From the NCBI RefSeq assembly GCF_011045035.1, contig NZ_JAALAA010000005.1, forward strand, positions 1 to 64,000: a stretch of DNA of 64,000 bases, in the 5' to 3' direction. This document shows positions 36,641 to 46,509 of this stretch, piece by piece. The notes beneath the pieces are model-generated. The model saw only the letters and a list, made by a program, of their open reading frames with translations, was not told the origin of the DNA and searched no databases. Positions within the stretch are counted from its first letter, which is position 1; the number at the start of each line of letters is the position of its first letter. The DNA comes from Nocardioides turkmenicus (GTDB taxonomy: Bacteria; Actinomycetota; Actinomycetes; Propionibacteriales; Nocardioidaceae). Both the position numbers and the translations under genes were made by a program.

Positions 36641-38767
36641 ATGACCGCTGAGCAGACGATCGTGACCCCGCTCGACCCCGCCGGGGACGACCCGTTCGGT
36701 TGGCTGGAGGAGGTCGAGGGCGTCGACGCGCTGGCCTGGGTGCGAGCGCGCAACGACGAGGCGCACGCGAGCGTCGGCTCCGACCCGGTGTTCGCCAAGA
36801 TCGAGGCTCAGATCCTCGAGGTGCTCGACTCCGACGACCGGGTGCCCGAGGTCTCGCGGCTCGGGGAGCACCTCTACAACTTCTGGCGCGACGCCGACCA
36901 CGAGCGCGGCATCTGGCGACGCACGACGCCGGAGTCCTACCGCACCGACGACCCCGAGTGGGAGATCCTGCTCGACCTCGACGCGCTCGCCGCCGAGGAG
37001 GGCGAGAGCTGGGTGTGGCACGGCGCCTCGGTGCTCCGGCCCGAGCCCGGCGAGCCCTGGCGCAAGGTGCTCGTCGACCTGTCCCCGGGCGGCTCGGACG
37101 CCGACGTCACCCGGGAGTTCGACCTCGTCGAGAAGGCGTTCGTGAGCCCGGCCGACGGTGGCTTCACCCGTGCCGTCGAGCAGGGCGGCGCCAAGGGCGC
37201 CCTCTCCTGGTGCGGCCCCGACGCGGTCTACGTCTTCACCGACTTCGGCCCCGGCTCGCTGACCCCGAGCGGCTACCCGCGGATCGTGAAGCTGTGGCGC
37301 CGCGGCACCCCGTTCGAGGACGCGACGGTGGTCTACGAGGGCACCGCCGAGGACATGTACATCTCCGCGCGCCGCATCCACACCCCCGGCTTCGAGCGCG
37401 ACCTGGTCAGCCGTTCGATCGCGTTCTACAAGTCCGAGACGTACGTCGCCACCGACCCCGGCACGCCCGAGCAGACGCTCACCAAGCTCGACATCCCCGA
37501 CTCGGCCGAGGCGGGGTTCCACCGGGAGTGGCTGCTCGTCGAGCTCCGCGACGAGTGGACCGTCGGCGAGCGGACGTACGCCGCCGGCTCGCTGCTCGCG
37601 ACCGACGCGGACCGGTTCCTGGCCGGCGCGCGGGACCTCACCGTGCTCTTCGAACCCACCCCGAAGACCTCGCTGGCCGGGGCGACCTGGACCCGCAACC
37701 ACCTCGTCCTCAACGTGTTCGAGGACGTCAAGAACCGGTTGCACGTCCTGACCCCACCGGCGTCGGCGTCCGGGGAGTGGGTGCGCTCGGAGTTCCCGGA
37801 GACCGACCCGGTGGCCGCGGTCGGCACCCGTGCCGTCGACGCGGTCGAGTCCGACGAGGTCTGGGTGGTCACCAGCGGCTACCTGACCCCGACGACGTAC
37901 GGCCTGACCACCATCGGCGCCGAGACCGTCGAACCGCTCAAGTCGGCGCCGGCCTGGTTCGACACGGACGGGCTCCGTGCGGAGCAGCGCTTCGCGACCT
38001 CGGCCGACGGCACCCGGATCCCCTACTTCATCGTCGGTTCCGAAGCCGCCCTCGACGGCAGCGGTGGCCCGGCGCCGACCCTGCTCTACGGCTACGGCGG
38101 CTTCGAGGTCCCGATGACCCCGGGCTACTCCGCCGGCGTCGGGCGCGCCTGGCTCAACGAGGGCGGCGTCTACGCCGTGGCGAACATCCGCGGTGGAGGG
38201 GAGTACGGCCCGGCCTGGCACCAGGCGGCACTGAAGGAGAACCGGCACCGGGCCTACGAGGACTTCGCCGCCGTCGCCCGCCACCTCGCCGAGACCGGTG
38301 TGACCAACGCGAGCCACCTCGGGATCCAGGGCGGCTCCAACGGCGGGCTGCTGACCGGCAACATGCTCACGCTCTACCCGGAGCTGTTCGGCGCTGTGGT
38401 GATCCAGGTGCCGCTGCTGGACATGAAGCGCTACTCCCACCTGCTCGCCGGGGCGTCGTGGATGGCGGAGTACGGCGACCCGGACGTGCCGGAGGAGTGG
38501 GAGTACATCCGGACGTTCTCGCCCTACCACCTGCTCGACGGGTCGAAGACCTATCCGCCGGTCCTGCTCACCACCTCCACCAAGGACGACCGCGTCCACC
38601 CCGGCCACGCCCGCAAGATGGCCGCGCTGCTGGCCGCGACCGGCAAGGACGTCACCTACTACGAGAACATCGAGGGCGGCCACGGCGGCGCGGCCAACAA
38701 CGCGCAGTCTGCCCACCTCTCCGCCTTCGCCTGGACCTTCCTGCGCGAGCGGCTCGGCCTGGGCTGA
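36641..38767 (+). CDS. Prolyl oligopeptidase-family serine peptidase (S9A)
   Basis: 708 residues, no signal peptide, so probably cytosolic. An N-terminal propeller domain is followed by an alpha/beta hydrolase domain. The triad is visible: Ser in GIQGGSNGGLLTGN, Asp in TSTKDDRVHPGHARK and His in IEGGHGGAAN. The RGGGEYGPAWHQA segment before the Ser is a family signature. It should cleave short peptides after Pro or a related residue; specificity is not predictable. Confidence 0.93.
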   Translation: MTAEQTIVTPLDPAGDDPFGWLEEVEGVDALAWVRARNDEAHASVGSDPVFAKIEAQILEVLDSDDRVPEVSRLGEHLYNFWRDADHERGIWRRTTPESYRTDDPEWEILLDLDALAAEEGESWVWHGASVLRPEPGEPWRKVLVDLSPGGSDADVTREFDLVEKAFVSPADGGFTRAVEQGGAKGALSWCGPDAVYVFTDFGPGSLTPSGYPRIVKLWRRGTPFEDATVVYEGTAEDMYISARRIHTPGFERDLVSRSIAFYKSETYVATDPGTPEQTLTKLDIPDSAEAGFHREWLLVELRDEWTVGERTYAAGSLLATDADRFLAGARDLTVLFEPTPKTSLAGATWTRNHLVLNVFEDVKNRLHVLTPPASASGEWVRSEFPETDPVAAVGTRAVDAVESDEVWVVTSGYLTPTTYGLTTIGAETVEPLKSAPAWFDTDGLRAEQRFATSADGTRIPYFIVGSEAALDGSGGPAPTLLYGYGGFEVPMTPGYSAGVGRAWLNEGGVYAVANIRGGGEYGPAWHQAALKENRHRAYEDFAAVARHLAETGVTNASHLGIQGGSNGGLLTGNMLTLYPELFGAVVIQVPLLDMKRYSHLLAGASWMAEYGDPDVPEEWEYIRTFSPYHLLDGSKTYPPVLLTTSTKDDRVHPGHARKMAALLAATGKDVTYYENIEGGHGGAANNAQSAHLSAFAWTFLRERLGLG

Positions 38768-38776
38768 GCGGACGGG

Positions 38777-39025
38777 TCACGACGCCGGCTCGGTGACCTC
38801 CAGGACCACGACGGGCGTCTGGTGGGAGCGCCGGGCCGCGAAGTCGTCGAGGTCGCCCCAGCCGTCGTCGGCCTCCGCGAGCAGCGTCCAGAGGCGCTCG
38901 CACTCGGCCCCGGTGGCCTCGCGGGCGCGCACCCGTCGCGGGCCGTCGACGGTCTCGGCGAGGGCCTCGGGCCGGGCCTTCAGGTTGAGCCACCACGCGG
39001 GCGCCGGGTCGGCCCAGCCGTTCAT
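38777..39025 (-). CDS. Deazaflavin (F420)-dependent nitroreductase-family protein, 5'-truncated
   Basis: 82 residues from ATG 39025 match only the second half of Ddn/DUF385 proteins (M. tuberculosis Rv3547-like): PAPAWWLNLKARPEALAE, VRAREATGAECERLW and QTPVVVLEV. The frame stays open upstream to about 39150 and still encodes family-like sequence (PYVPDGSTYVTLAMNGW, preceded by VLTEAAGPRG). There is no ATG/GTG/TTG there, and the first 50 or so residues of the family are missing. It is probably a decaying remnant, not a working enzyme. Confidence 0.7.
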   Translation of the reverse strand: MNGWADPAPAWWLNLKARPEALAETVDGPRRVRAREATGAECERLWTLLAEADDGWGDLDDFAARRSHQTPVVVLEVTEPAS

Positions 39026-39217
39026 CGCCAGCGTGACGTACGTCGACCCGTCGGGGACGTAGGGACAGGCTAGCGATCCGCGCGGGCCCGCCGCCTCGGT
39101 GAGAACCCTGAGATCCCCGATCGAACGACTGACAGATACTGGGACGGTGATCTCAAATCATGGGACGCGCGGTAGGGTGTGGTGACACGGCGCGACACAT
39201 GGGGTTAACGTGTGGGC

Positions 39218-39259
39218 ATGCTGCACAGCATTCTCGTACTTATCAGGCGCGTCGCCTAG
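39218..39259 (+). CDS. ilv operon leader peptide
   Basis: A 13-codon ORF, MLHSILVLIRRVA, seven of whose residues are Leu, Ile or Val. It ends 27 nt before a terminator hairpin with a T run. This is the layout of ribosome-mediated attenuation, as described for ilvB of actinobacteria. Stalling at scarce branched-chain aminoacyl-tRNA would prevent termination and raise ilvBNC expression. Confidence 0.88.
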   Translation: MLHSILVLIRRVA

Positions 39260-39319
39260 GAGCCACTGGCCCCAGACGACGCGTCTCCCTCCGTTGCCCG
39301 CCGGGCCGGAGGGTTTTTT
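39248..39319 (+). terminator. ilvB attenuator (hairpin plus intrinsic terminator)
   Basis: GCGCGTCG (39248-39255), starting inside the leader ORF, pairs with CGACGCGT (39278-39285, one G-U). The terminator stem is CCCTCCG (39287-39293) with CGGAGGG (39307-39313), followed by six T (39314-39319). The first hairpin spans the end of the leader gene, so ribosome position would alter it. Confidence 0.88.
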
Positions 39320-39380
39320 GTTGCACAAGCAACCCCACGAGATCCCATGAGTAGAAGCTCCGAGGAGTAGGACGGCGGAC

Positions 39381-41132
39381 ATGAGCGAGCAGATGACAGG
39401 CGCCCAGAGCCTGATCAAGTCGCTGGAAGCAGCGGGGGCCGAGAACATCTTCGGCATTCCGGGAGGAGCGATCCTTCCGGCGTACGACCCGCTGATGGAC
39501 TCGAAGATCCGCCACATCCTCGTACGCCACGAGCAAGGTGCCGGCCACGCCGCCCAGGGCTACGCCGCGGCGACCGGCAAGGTCGGCGTCTGCATGGCGA
39601 CCTCCGGCCCAGGGGCGACCAACCTGGTCACCCCGCTCGCCGACGCCAACATGGACTCCGTGCCGATGGTCGCCATCACCGGCCAGGTCGGCGCGGCGAT
39701 GATCGGCACCGACGCCTTCCAAGAGGCGGACATCCGCGGCATCACGATGCCGGTCACCAAGCACAGCTTCCTCATCACCGACCCGGCGGAGATCCCGCTC
39801 CGGGTCGCTGAGGCCTTCCACCTGGCGTCCTCCGGACGTCCGGGTCCGGTCCTCGTCGACGTCACCAAGTCGGCGTTGCAGGCCACCACCACCTACCGGT
39901 GGCCGACCGAGCTCCACCTGCCGGGCTACCGCCCGGTGACCAGGCCGCACGCCAAGCAGATCCGCGAGGCGGCGCGCCTGATGCTGGAGGCCAAGAAGCC
40001 TGTCCTGTACGTCGGTGGCGGGACGATCCGCTCCGGTGCCCACGGCGAGCTGCTGCAGCTGGCCACGCTCACCGGGATCCCGGTCGTGACCACGCTGATG
40101 GCGCGCGGGGCCTTCCCCGACTCCCACCCGCAGCACCTCGGGATGCCGGGCATGCACGGCACCGTCGCCGCCAACGCGGGTCTGCAGAAGTCCGACCTGC
40201 TGATCAGCCTCGGTGCCCGCTTCGACGACCGAGTGACCGGCAACCTGGACTCCTTCGCTCCCAACGCCAAGGTCATCCACGCCGACATCGACCCGGCCGA
40301 GATCGGCAAGAACCGCTACGCCGACGTCCCGATCGTGGGCGACGTGCGCGAGGTCCTCGCCGACCTGATCACGGTGCTCACCGCCGAGAAGGAAGCCGGC
40401 AAGGAGGGCGACTACGAGGGCTGGGTCGCCTTCGTGGCCGGGATCAAGAAGGCGTACCCGCTCGGTTACGACATCCCCGCCGAGGGCCTCTCGCCGCAGT
40501 ACGTCATCGAGCGTCTCGGCAAGATCTCCGGCGAGGAGACGATCTTCACCGCCGGCGTCGGCCAGCACCAGATGTGGGCCGCGCAGTTCATCGGCTACGA
40601 GCACCCCAACACCTGGATCAACTCCGGCGGGCTCGGCACGATGGGCTACTCCGTCCCGGCCGCGATGGGCGCCAAGGTCGGCTGCCCGGACTCCACCGTG
40701 TGGTCGATCGACGGCGACGGCTGCTTCCAGATGACCAACCAGGAGCTGGCCACCTGCGCGATCGAGGGCATCCCGATCAAGGTCGCGATCATCAACAACG
40801 ACAACCTCGGTATGGTGCGCCAGTGGCAGACCCTCTTCTACGAGGAGCGCTACTCCAACACCAACCTGCAGTCCCACGGCCAGCCCAAGCGCATCCCCGA
40901 CTTCCCGAAGCTGGCCGAGGCCATGGGCTGCGTCGGCCTGGCCTGCGACTCCGCCGACGACGTCGACGCGACCATCGAGAAGGCCATGGAGATCAACGAC
41001 ATGCCCGTCGTGGTCGACTTCCGTGTCAACAAGGACGCCATGGTGTGGCCGATGGTTCCGGCCGGCGCCTCGAATGACGAGATCCAGTACGCGCGCGACC
41101 TCGCGCCCGAGTTCGACGAGGACGACCTCTGA
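39381..41132 (+). CDS. ilvB: Acetolactate synthase large subunit
   Basis: 583 residues; a TPP- and FAD-dependent enzyme that condenses pyruvate with pyruvate or 2-oxobutyrate. The catalytic Glu is in [16 protein letters not shown]. The TPP motif is [17 protein letters not shown]...INN. FAD-region segments such as [12 protein letters not shown] are intact. It is the first gene after the attenuator. Its stop overlaps the ilvN start by one base (TGATG). Confidence 0.97.
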   Translation: MSEQMTGAQSLIKSLEAAGAENIFGIPGGAILPAYDPLMDSKIRHILVRHEQGAGHAAQGYAAATGKVGVCMATSGPGATNLVTPLADANMDSVPMVAITGQVGAAMIGTDAFQEADIRGITMPVTKHSFLITDPAEIPLRVAEAFHLASSGRPGPVLVDVTKSALQATTTYRWPTELHLPGYRPVTRPHAKQIREAARLMLEAKKPVLYVGGGTIRSGAHGELLQLATLTGIPVVTTLMARGAFPDSHPQHLGMPGMHGTVAANAGLQKSDLLISLGARFDDRVTGNLDSFAPNAKVIHADIDPAEIGKNRYADVPIVGDVREVLADLITVLTAEKEAGKEGDYEGWVAFVAGIKKAYPLGYDIPAEGLSPQYVIERLGKISGEETIFTAGVGQHQMWAAQFIGYEHPNTWINSGGLGTMGYSVPAAMGAKVGCPDSTVWSIDGDGCFQMTNQELATCAIEGIPIKVAIINNDNLGMVRQWQTLFYEERYSNTNLQSHGQPKRIPDFPKLAEAMGCVGLACDSADDVDATIEKAMEINDMPVVVDFRVNKDAMVWPMVPAGASNDEIQYARDLAPEFDEDDL

Positions 41133-41695
41133 TGAGCATCCAGCCCGTGAAGACCGGTGGCAAGCACACGCTGAGCGTCCTGGTCGAGAACAAGCCCGGC
41201 GTCCTGGCCCGCGTGGCCGCGCTCTTCTCGCGCCGCGGCTTCAACATCGAATCCCTCGCGGTGGGACCGACCGAGCACGACGAGGTCTCCCGCATGACGG
41301 TCGTGGTCAATCTCGAGAACACCCCCCTCGAGCAGGTCACCAAGCAGCTCAACAAGCTGGTCGAGGTGATCAAGATCGTCGAGCTCGAGCCTGAGTCGCG
41401 CGTCCAGCGCGCCCTCATGCTGGTCAAGATCTCCGCCACCACGGAGACCCGCAGCCAGGTGCTCGACACCATCCAGCTCTTCCGGGCCAAGGTCGTCGAC
41501 GTGTCCACGGACTCCGTCATCGTCCAGCTCGCCGGCAACACCGGCAAGCTCAACGACTTCCTCCGGGTCATCGAGCCCTTCGGCATCCGTGAGCTCTCCC
41601 AGTCCGGCATGGTCGGCATGGGCCGCGGCTCCCGGTCGATCTCCGAGCGCAGCCTGCGATCCGTGGCTGTGCCCGCTCCGCCTTCCGCGGTCTGA
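41132..41695 (+). CDS. ilvN: Acetolactate synthase small (regulatory) subunit
   Basis: 187 residues. The N-terminal ACT domain ([34 protein letters not shown]) binds valine and gives feedback inhibition. The C-terminal half activates IlvB. The 1-nt overlap with ilvB supports stoichiometric production. Confidence 0.96.
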   Translation: MSIQPVKTGGKHTLSVLVENKPGVLARVAALFSRRGFNIESLAVGPTEHDEVSRMTVVVNLENTPLEQVTKQLNKLVEVIKIVELEPESRVQRALMLVKISATTETRSQVLDTIQLFRAKVVDVSTDSVIVQLAGNTGKLNDFLRVIEPFGIRELSQSGMVGMGRGSRSISERSLRSVAVPAPPSAV

Positions 41696-41729
41696 ACCCC
41701 TATCAACAACAACTGAAGGAGAAGCCCTC

Positions 41730-42755
<1,026 letters not shown>

Positions 42756-42762
42756 CCCAAGT

Positions 42763-42878
42763 GCCGAGTCGGCGCAACTGTCCCGCAAAACCGACCCGAG
42801 TCGGCGCGTCTGTCCCAGAGCATTGGGACAGACGCGCCGACTCGGCGGTTTTGGGTGGGACAGTTGCGCCGACTCGGC
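42763..42878. terminator. 116-nt long hairpin between ilvC and ABC permease
   Basis: An outer perfect 22-bp pair (42763-42784 with 42857-42878), a CAAAACCG/CGGTTTTG pair and an inner perfect 22-bp pair (42796-42817 with 42824-42845) close on a 6-nt loop. The two arms are themselves related copies (GAGTCGGCGC-AACTGTCCC versus -GTCTGTCCC). It lies between convergent stop codons, so a two-way terminator is likely. Confidence 0.85.
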
Positions 42879-42881
42879 GGG

Positions 42882-43700
42882 TTACTTGACCTCGGACCTG
42901 AGGACGAGGCGGAGGCCGACGAGCGTGGGGATGATCAGCCAGATCAGGCCGGCGACTCCCAGCTGCGCCCACATCTTGTCGGTCATCTCGGTGTAGAGGT
43001 TCATCGTGGCCCAGTTGAGGTCGAACCACGTGGCGTGCTCGGCCCACCAGGTGTTGGTGGAGGCGAGTGCCGAGGAGACGGTCGGGAGCACGAGCGCATA
43101 GACGAAGTAGGCCACGATGGCCGCGGGGGAGTTGCGGAAGAGCATCCCCAGCATGAAGCCCATGAACATCCCGATCTCGCTGGCCAAGGTCACCCGGGCG
43201 AGCTCGGCGAAGGAGAGGTTCCACACGGGGTCGAGGTCCATGACGGTCGCGACGCCGAGGTAGCCCACGGCACCCACGAGTGCTGCGACCGCGATGGCGG
43301 CCACTCCGACCAGGGCGGTGACCACGGCTTTCGCACCGATCACGCGACCGCGTCCGGGCACCAGGGTGAAGGTCGTCAACGCGCTGCGAGCGCTCCATTC
43401 ACTCGTGACGGCGAGCACCGCGATCATCGGCAGGATCACCGACATCGGGATGCCCCAGGCGCTGGCGAAGCCCTCGTAGTCGAGGTTGTCGGCGTCGACG
43501 AAGATGATCGTTGCCGCGGTCGCGGCCAGGGAGAGCACGACCAGGCTGGCCATCAGCCAGAACCCCGAGCGGGTGTCGAACATCTTGCGCAGCTCGATGC
43601 CGGCGATCCGGCCGAACGGGATCGGGGCGGGCACGGGCCGCTCGCGGCGGCGTACCGCAGCCGGGCCGGCAGGCTCCGGAGCGATGGTCGTGGTCGTCAT
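42882..43700 (-). CDS. ABC-2 type transporter permease
   Basis: 272 residues with about six helices after an N-terminal cytosolic stretch (IAGIELRKMFDTRSGFWLM is the usual ABC-2 entry helix). It pairs with the ATPase encoded upstream; its ATG overlaps that gene's stop (ATGA). Such pairs export drugs, lipids or peptides. Substrate unknown. Confidence 0.88.
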   Translation of the reverse strand: MTTTTIAPEPAGPAAVRRRERPVPAPIPFGRIAGIELRKMFDTRSGFWLMASLVVLSLAATAATIIFVDADNLDYEGFASAWGIPMSVILPMIAVLAVTSEWSARSALTTFTLVPGRGRVIGAKAVVTALVGVAAIAVAALVGAVGYLGVATVMDLDPVWNLSFAELARVTLASEIGMFMGFMLGMLFRNSPAAIVAYFVYALVLPTVSSALASTNTWWAEHATWFDLNWATMNLYTEMTDKMWAQLGVAGLIWLIIPTLVGLRLVLRSEVK

Positions 43701-44614
43701 GCTGCTTCCCTTTCCGGGGTCTGGAGGTGGTCACGCTGGGTCTCGGCGGTGAGCTGGAGGAACATCTCCTCCAGGCCGGCGCCGTCGGCGGCGCGGAGCT
43801 CGGTCAGCACCAGCCCGGCGTCGAAGGCGATCTGGCCGACGGTGGCGAGGTCGGCGTCGCTGCGGACGGCGCCCTCGGTGGTGATCTCGGCGGTGTACCC
43901 GGCCCGCTGCAGCGCCCGGCCGAGTGAGGTGGGGTCACCGGTACGGGCGTACGTCTCGCCGCTGGCGAGCAGCTCCTGCTTGGTGCCCTGCGCCACGATG
44001 TGGCCGTTGCCGATGACCACGATGTCGTCGGCGATGACCTCGATCTCGTGCAGCAGGTGCGAGGAGAGCAGCACGGTGCCGCCGTCGTCGGCGAAGCCGC
44101 GCAGCAGGTCCCGCATCCAGCGGATGCCGGCCGGGTCGAGGCCGTTCGCGGGCTCGTCGAGGATCAGCACCTCCGGGTCGCCGATCAGGGCCGTCGCGAT
44201 CCCGAGCCGCTGCCGCATCCCGAGGGAGTAGTTGCGTACCCGGCGGCCGGCCTCCTCCTCGGTCAGGCTGACCCGCTCGAGGGTCTCGGCGACGCGCGAC
44301 TTCGGCAGGCCCATGGTGCGTGCCGCGAGGGTGAGGATCTCGCGGCCGGTGCGGCCGCCGTGCTGGGCGGAGGCGTCGAGGAGCACACCGACCTCGCGGC
44401 CGGGGTTGGGCAGCTGGGAGAAGTGGCGGCCGAGGAGGTGTGCACTGCCGGAGGACGGATCGGTGAGTCCGACCAGGATGCGCATGGTCGTGGACTTACC
44501 GGCGCCGTTGGGGCCGAGGAAGCCGGTCACCCGGCCAGGCTCGGCGGTGAAGGTCACGTCGTCGACGGCCGTGAACCCGCCGTACCTCTTGGAGAGGGCA
44601 TCGATCTGGATCAT
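43697..44614 (-). CDS. ABC transporter ATP-binding protein
   Basis: 305 residues. Walker A GFLGPNGAGKSTTMRILVGL, signature NYSLGMRQRLGIATALI, Walker B EVLILDEPANGLDPAG, switch His LLSSHLLHEIE. The C-terminal extension of about 90 residues is typical of DrrA/CcmA-type exporters with an ABC-2 permease. It is the first gene of the two-gene unit. Confidence 0.92.
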   Translation of the reverse strand: MIQIDALSKRYGGFTAVDDVTFTAEPGRVTGFLGPNGAGKSTTMRILVGLTDPSSGSAHLLGRHFSQLPNPGREVGVLLDASAQHGGRTGREILTLAARTMGLPKSRVAETLERVSLTEEEAGRRVRNYSLGMRQRLGIATALIGDPEVLILDEPANGLDPAGIRWMRDLLRGFADDGGTVLLSSHLLHEIEVIADDIVVIGNGHIVAQGTKQELLASGETYARTGDPTSLGRALQRAGYTAEITTEGAVRSDADLATVGQIAFDAGLVLTELRAADGAGLEEMFLQLTAETQRDHLQTPEREAA

Positions 44615-44773
44615 GCTCCGAGCCTCGCGCCATGGCGTCCCCGCGCGCGTCGGGCAGATCCCTGGACGACCCCTGGCCGGTTCCTGGGCCTACCCCTGAT
44701 CTCCCCTGAGACCGTCTCGGGGCTGATCGGTCCGTTGCGGAATGTTTCGTACCGAACCAAACGTTCCCGTGAC

Positions 44774-45469
44774 ATGCGTATTGATGTCTGGTCCGACGTT
44801 GTCTGCCCGTGGTGCTACATCGGCAAGCGCCACCTCGAGGAGGCCCTGGAGCGCTTCGAGCACAGCGACGAGGTCGAGATCGTCTACCACTCCTTCGAGC
44901 TCGACCCGACCGCTCCCGAGGTTCCGGTGGAGACCACGGTCGAGGCGCTGGCGAAGAAGTTCGGCACCTCTGTGGACCAGGCCCGCGAGCTGATGAAGCG
45001 GGCCAACGTGCCCGCCGCCGAGGCCGGGCTGGAGTTCCGCCACGAGGACACCCCGCACGCGCGCACCATCGATGCCCACCGGCTGCTCCACCTCGCCAAG
45101 GCCGAGGGCAAGCAGGCCGCGCTCAAGGAGGAGCTGCTCGCGACGTACTTCACCCGCGGTGAGTCGATGGGCGACCACGCCGTCCTGAAGCAGGCCGCTG
45201 TGAATGTCGGCCTCGACGCCGGCCGCGTGGACGAGGTGCTCGCGAGCGAGGAGTTCGCGGGCGACGTCCAGGCCGACATCGATCAGGCGCGCGACTACGG
45301 CGCCACCGGGGTGCCGTTCTATGTCGTCGAGGGGAAGTACGGCGTCTCCGGCGCCCAGCCGACCGAGCTGTTCAGCCAGCTGCTGGAGAAGGTGCACGCC
45401 GAGACCAAGCCTGCGCTCACGCTCGTCGGCGACGGCGACGCCTGCGGTCCCGACGGCTGCGCCATCTGA
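44774..45469 (+). CDS. DsbA-family oxidoreductase (FrnE-like)
   Basis: 231 residues with the thioredoxin-fold DsbA architecture: MRIDVWSDVVCPWCYIGKRH (CPWC redox motif) and cis-Pro in GVPFYVVEGKYGVSGAQP. A C-terminal CGPDGC pair is extra, as in several FrnE proteins. No signal peptide, so it works in the cytosol. FrnE homologues include polyketide-associated and oxidative-stress-related disulfide isomerases; exact role unknown. Confidence 0.91.
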   Translation: MRIDVWSDVVCPWCYIGKRHLEEALERFEHSDEVEIVYHSFELDPTAPEVPVETTVEALAKKFGTSVDQARELMKRANVPAAEAGLEFRHEDTPHARTIDAHRLLHLAKAEGKQAALKEELLATYFTRGESMGDHAVLKQAAVNVGLDAGRVDEVLASEEFAGDVQADIDQARDYGATGVPFYVVEGKYGVSGAQPTELFSQLLEKVHAETKPALTLVGDGDACGPDGCAI

Positions 45470-45490
45470 CCGCCGCGCCAGTGGCGGGGC

Positions 45491-46060
45491 TCAGCGCTTG
45501 GTGGCGATCAGCACGCTGGTGTCAGGCGCGACCATGACCTCGACGGTCGTGAAGCGCTCGTCGGTGAGCCAGGACTCGCGCAGGCTGTCGACGCGGCCGT
45601 AGACGATCGGCGGCCACAGGTCGGTGGGGATGAGGTCGTCGATGACGACGATCCCGCCCTCCTCGACCAGGTCGGCGAGCTGGTCGGGGGAGACCCCGCC
45701 GGGGGTCTCGGCGTCGAGGAAGAGCAACGCGAACGGCGCGCGGTCGCGGAGGATGGCCCAGTCGGCGGCGATCACCTCGACCTGCTCGTCGTCCGCGAAG
45801 ATCTCCGCCGCCTCCTTGGCGAGGTGCTCGTCGAGCTCGGCGGAGACGATCTTGGCGGCCCCGCCGCGTACGCCGCTGCGCAGCCAGGCGGTGCCGACAC
45901 CGCACCCGGTGCCGAACTCGGCCATGGTGCCGCTGCGGGTGGCCGCCAGGGTCGCCAGCAGCCGTCCGGTCTCGTTGCGGCAGAACGACACGTAGCCCGC
46001 ACGACGGGAGACGTCGAAGGCGCGGGTCACGATGTCTGGCAGCTCTGGAGGTGCGCTCAC
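45491..46060 (-). CDS. O-methyltransferase-like class I SAM-dependent methyltransferase
   Basis: 189 residues from GTG 46060 (GGAAG site 9 nt upstream; ATG 46099 is an alternative giving 202). AdoMet motif I is MAEFGTGCGVGTAWL, followed by IVSAELDEHLAKEA and FALLFLDAETPGG. The build resembles caffeoyl-CoA-type O-methyltransferases but is short. Substrate unknown. It is divergent from the leuB leader. Confidence 0.83.
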   Translation of the reverse strand: MSAPPELPDIVTRAFDVSRRAGYVSFCRNETGRLLATLAATRSGTMAEFGTGCGVGTAWLRSGVRGGAAKIVSAELDEHLAKEAAEIFADDEQVEVIAADWAILRDRAPFALLFLDAETPGGVSPDQLADLVEEGGIVVIDDLIPTDLWPPIVYGRVDSLRESWLTDERFTTVEVMVAPDTSVLIATKR

Positions 46061-46173
46061 AGGTCCAGTCTTCCGGATAGCCGGAGGACTTGCCCGCATC
46101 TGTGTCTCGGATGTCGGACCTTTGGTCCAGATTCGATGACGGAGCGGCCATCTCGGGTTACCGTCAGTTCACC

Positions 46174-46224
46174 ATGCGGAGCATTTTTCTCGTACTCGAG
46201 TGCCGCGACGGGGCCCGGCGGTAA
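46174..46224 (+). CDS. leu-type leader peptide upstream of leuB
   Basis: A 16-residue ORF, MRSIFLVLECRDGARR, with Ile-Phe-Leu-Val-Leu in a row near the start and a long hairpin directly downstream. This is the pattern of a branched-chain amino acid attenuator leader. Translation is not proven. Confidence 0.75.
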   Translation: MRSIFLVLECRDGARR

Positions 46225-46260
46225 CGACCGCAGGAGAAGCCACCTCGTCGCGGTGGCTTC
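46203..46260 (+). promoter_or_regulatory. leuB attenuator with two mutually exclusive hairpins
   Basis: Terminator-like stem: GAAGCCACC (46236-46244) with GGTGGCTTC (46252-46260). Alternative: CCGCGACG (46203-46210), inside the leader ORF, is exactly complementary to CGTCGCGG (46246-46253), which overlaps the loop and the 3' arm of the first stem. Only one can form at a time. The T run is weak (CGTCTTCT). Confidence 0.75.
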
Positions 46261-46329
46261 CGTCTTCTGAAGACCCCGGCTTCTCTCTCCCACACCCCTG
46301 TGATTCCCCGATGTGTGAAGGAAGAAGCC

Positions 46330-46500
46330 ATGTACGCGATGTACCCCGAGAGCCCTGCTGAGTACAACCAGTGGAGCCGCGAGTGGGGCCCGGCCAGCCA
46401 CAACCCCGACAACCCGCACAGCGTCGAGAACACCATCGCCGCGGTGCAGCAGGCGCTCGACCTGCGGGACAACGGCGGCCAGCGTCCCGACGACAACTAG
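46330..46500 (+). CDS. Small conserved-looking protein between leu leader and leuB
   Basis: 56 residues, MYAMYPESPAEYNQWSREWG at the N-terminus, then Asn/Asp/Gln-rich sequence. A good ribosome site (GAAGGAAGAAGCC) precedes ATG 46330. It ends 9 nt before leuB, so it is co-transcribed and under the attenuator. It is hydrophilic with no motif I recognise. It may be a small regulator or partner of the pathway, or a spacer ORF for translation coupling. Confidence 0.6.
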   Translation: MYAMYPESPAEYNQWSREWGPASHNPDNPHSVENTIAAVQQALDLRDNGGQRPDDN

Positions 46501-46509
46501 TCTCGCCGT

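Noticed and set aside
35249..38716. Very long minus-strand open frame (over 1,100 codons) across the ABC1 kinase and peptidase genes
   Set aside because: Only its last 445 codons encode the ABC1 kinase. The upstream part is antisense to the prolyl oligopeptidase gene and is Arg/Gly/Val-rich, as expected from high-GC shadow frames.
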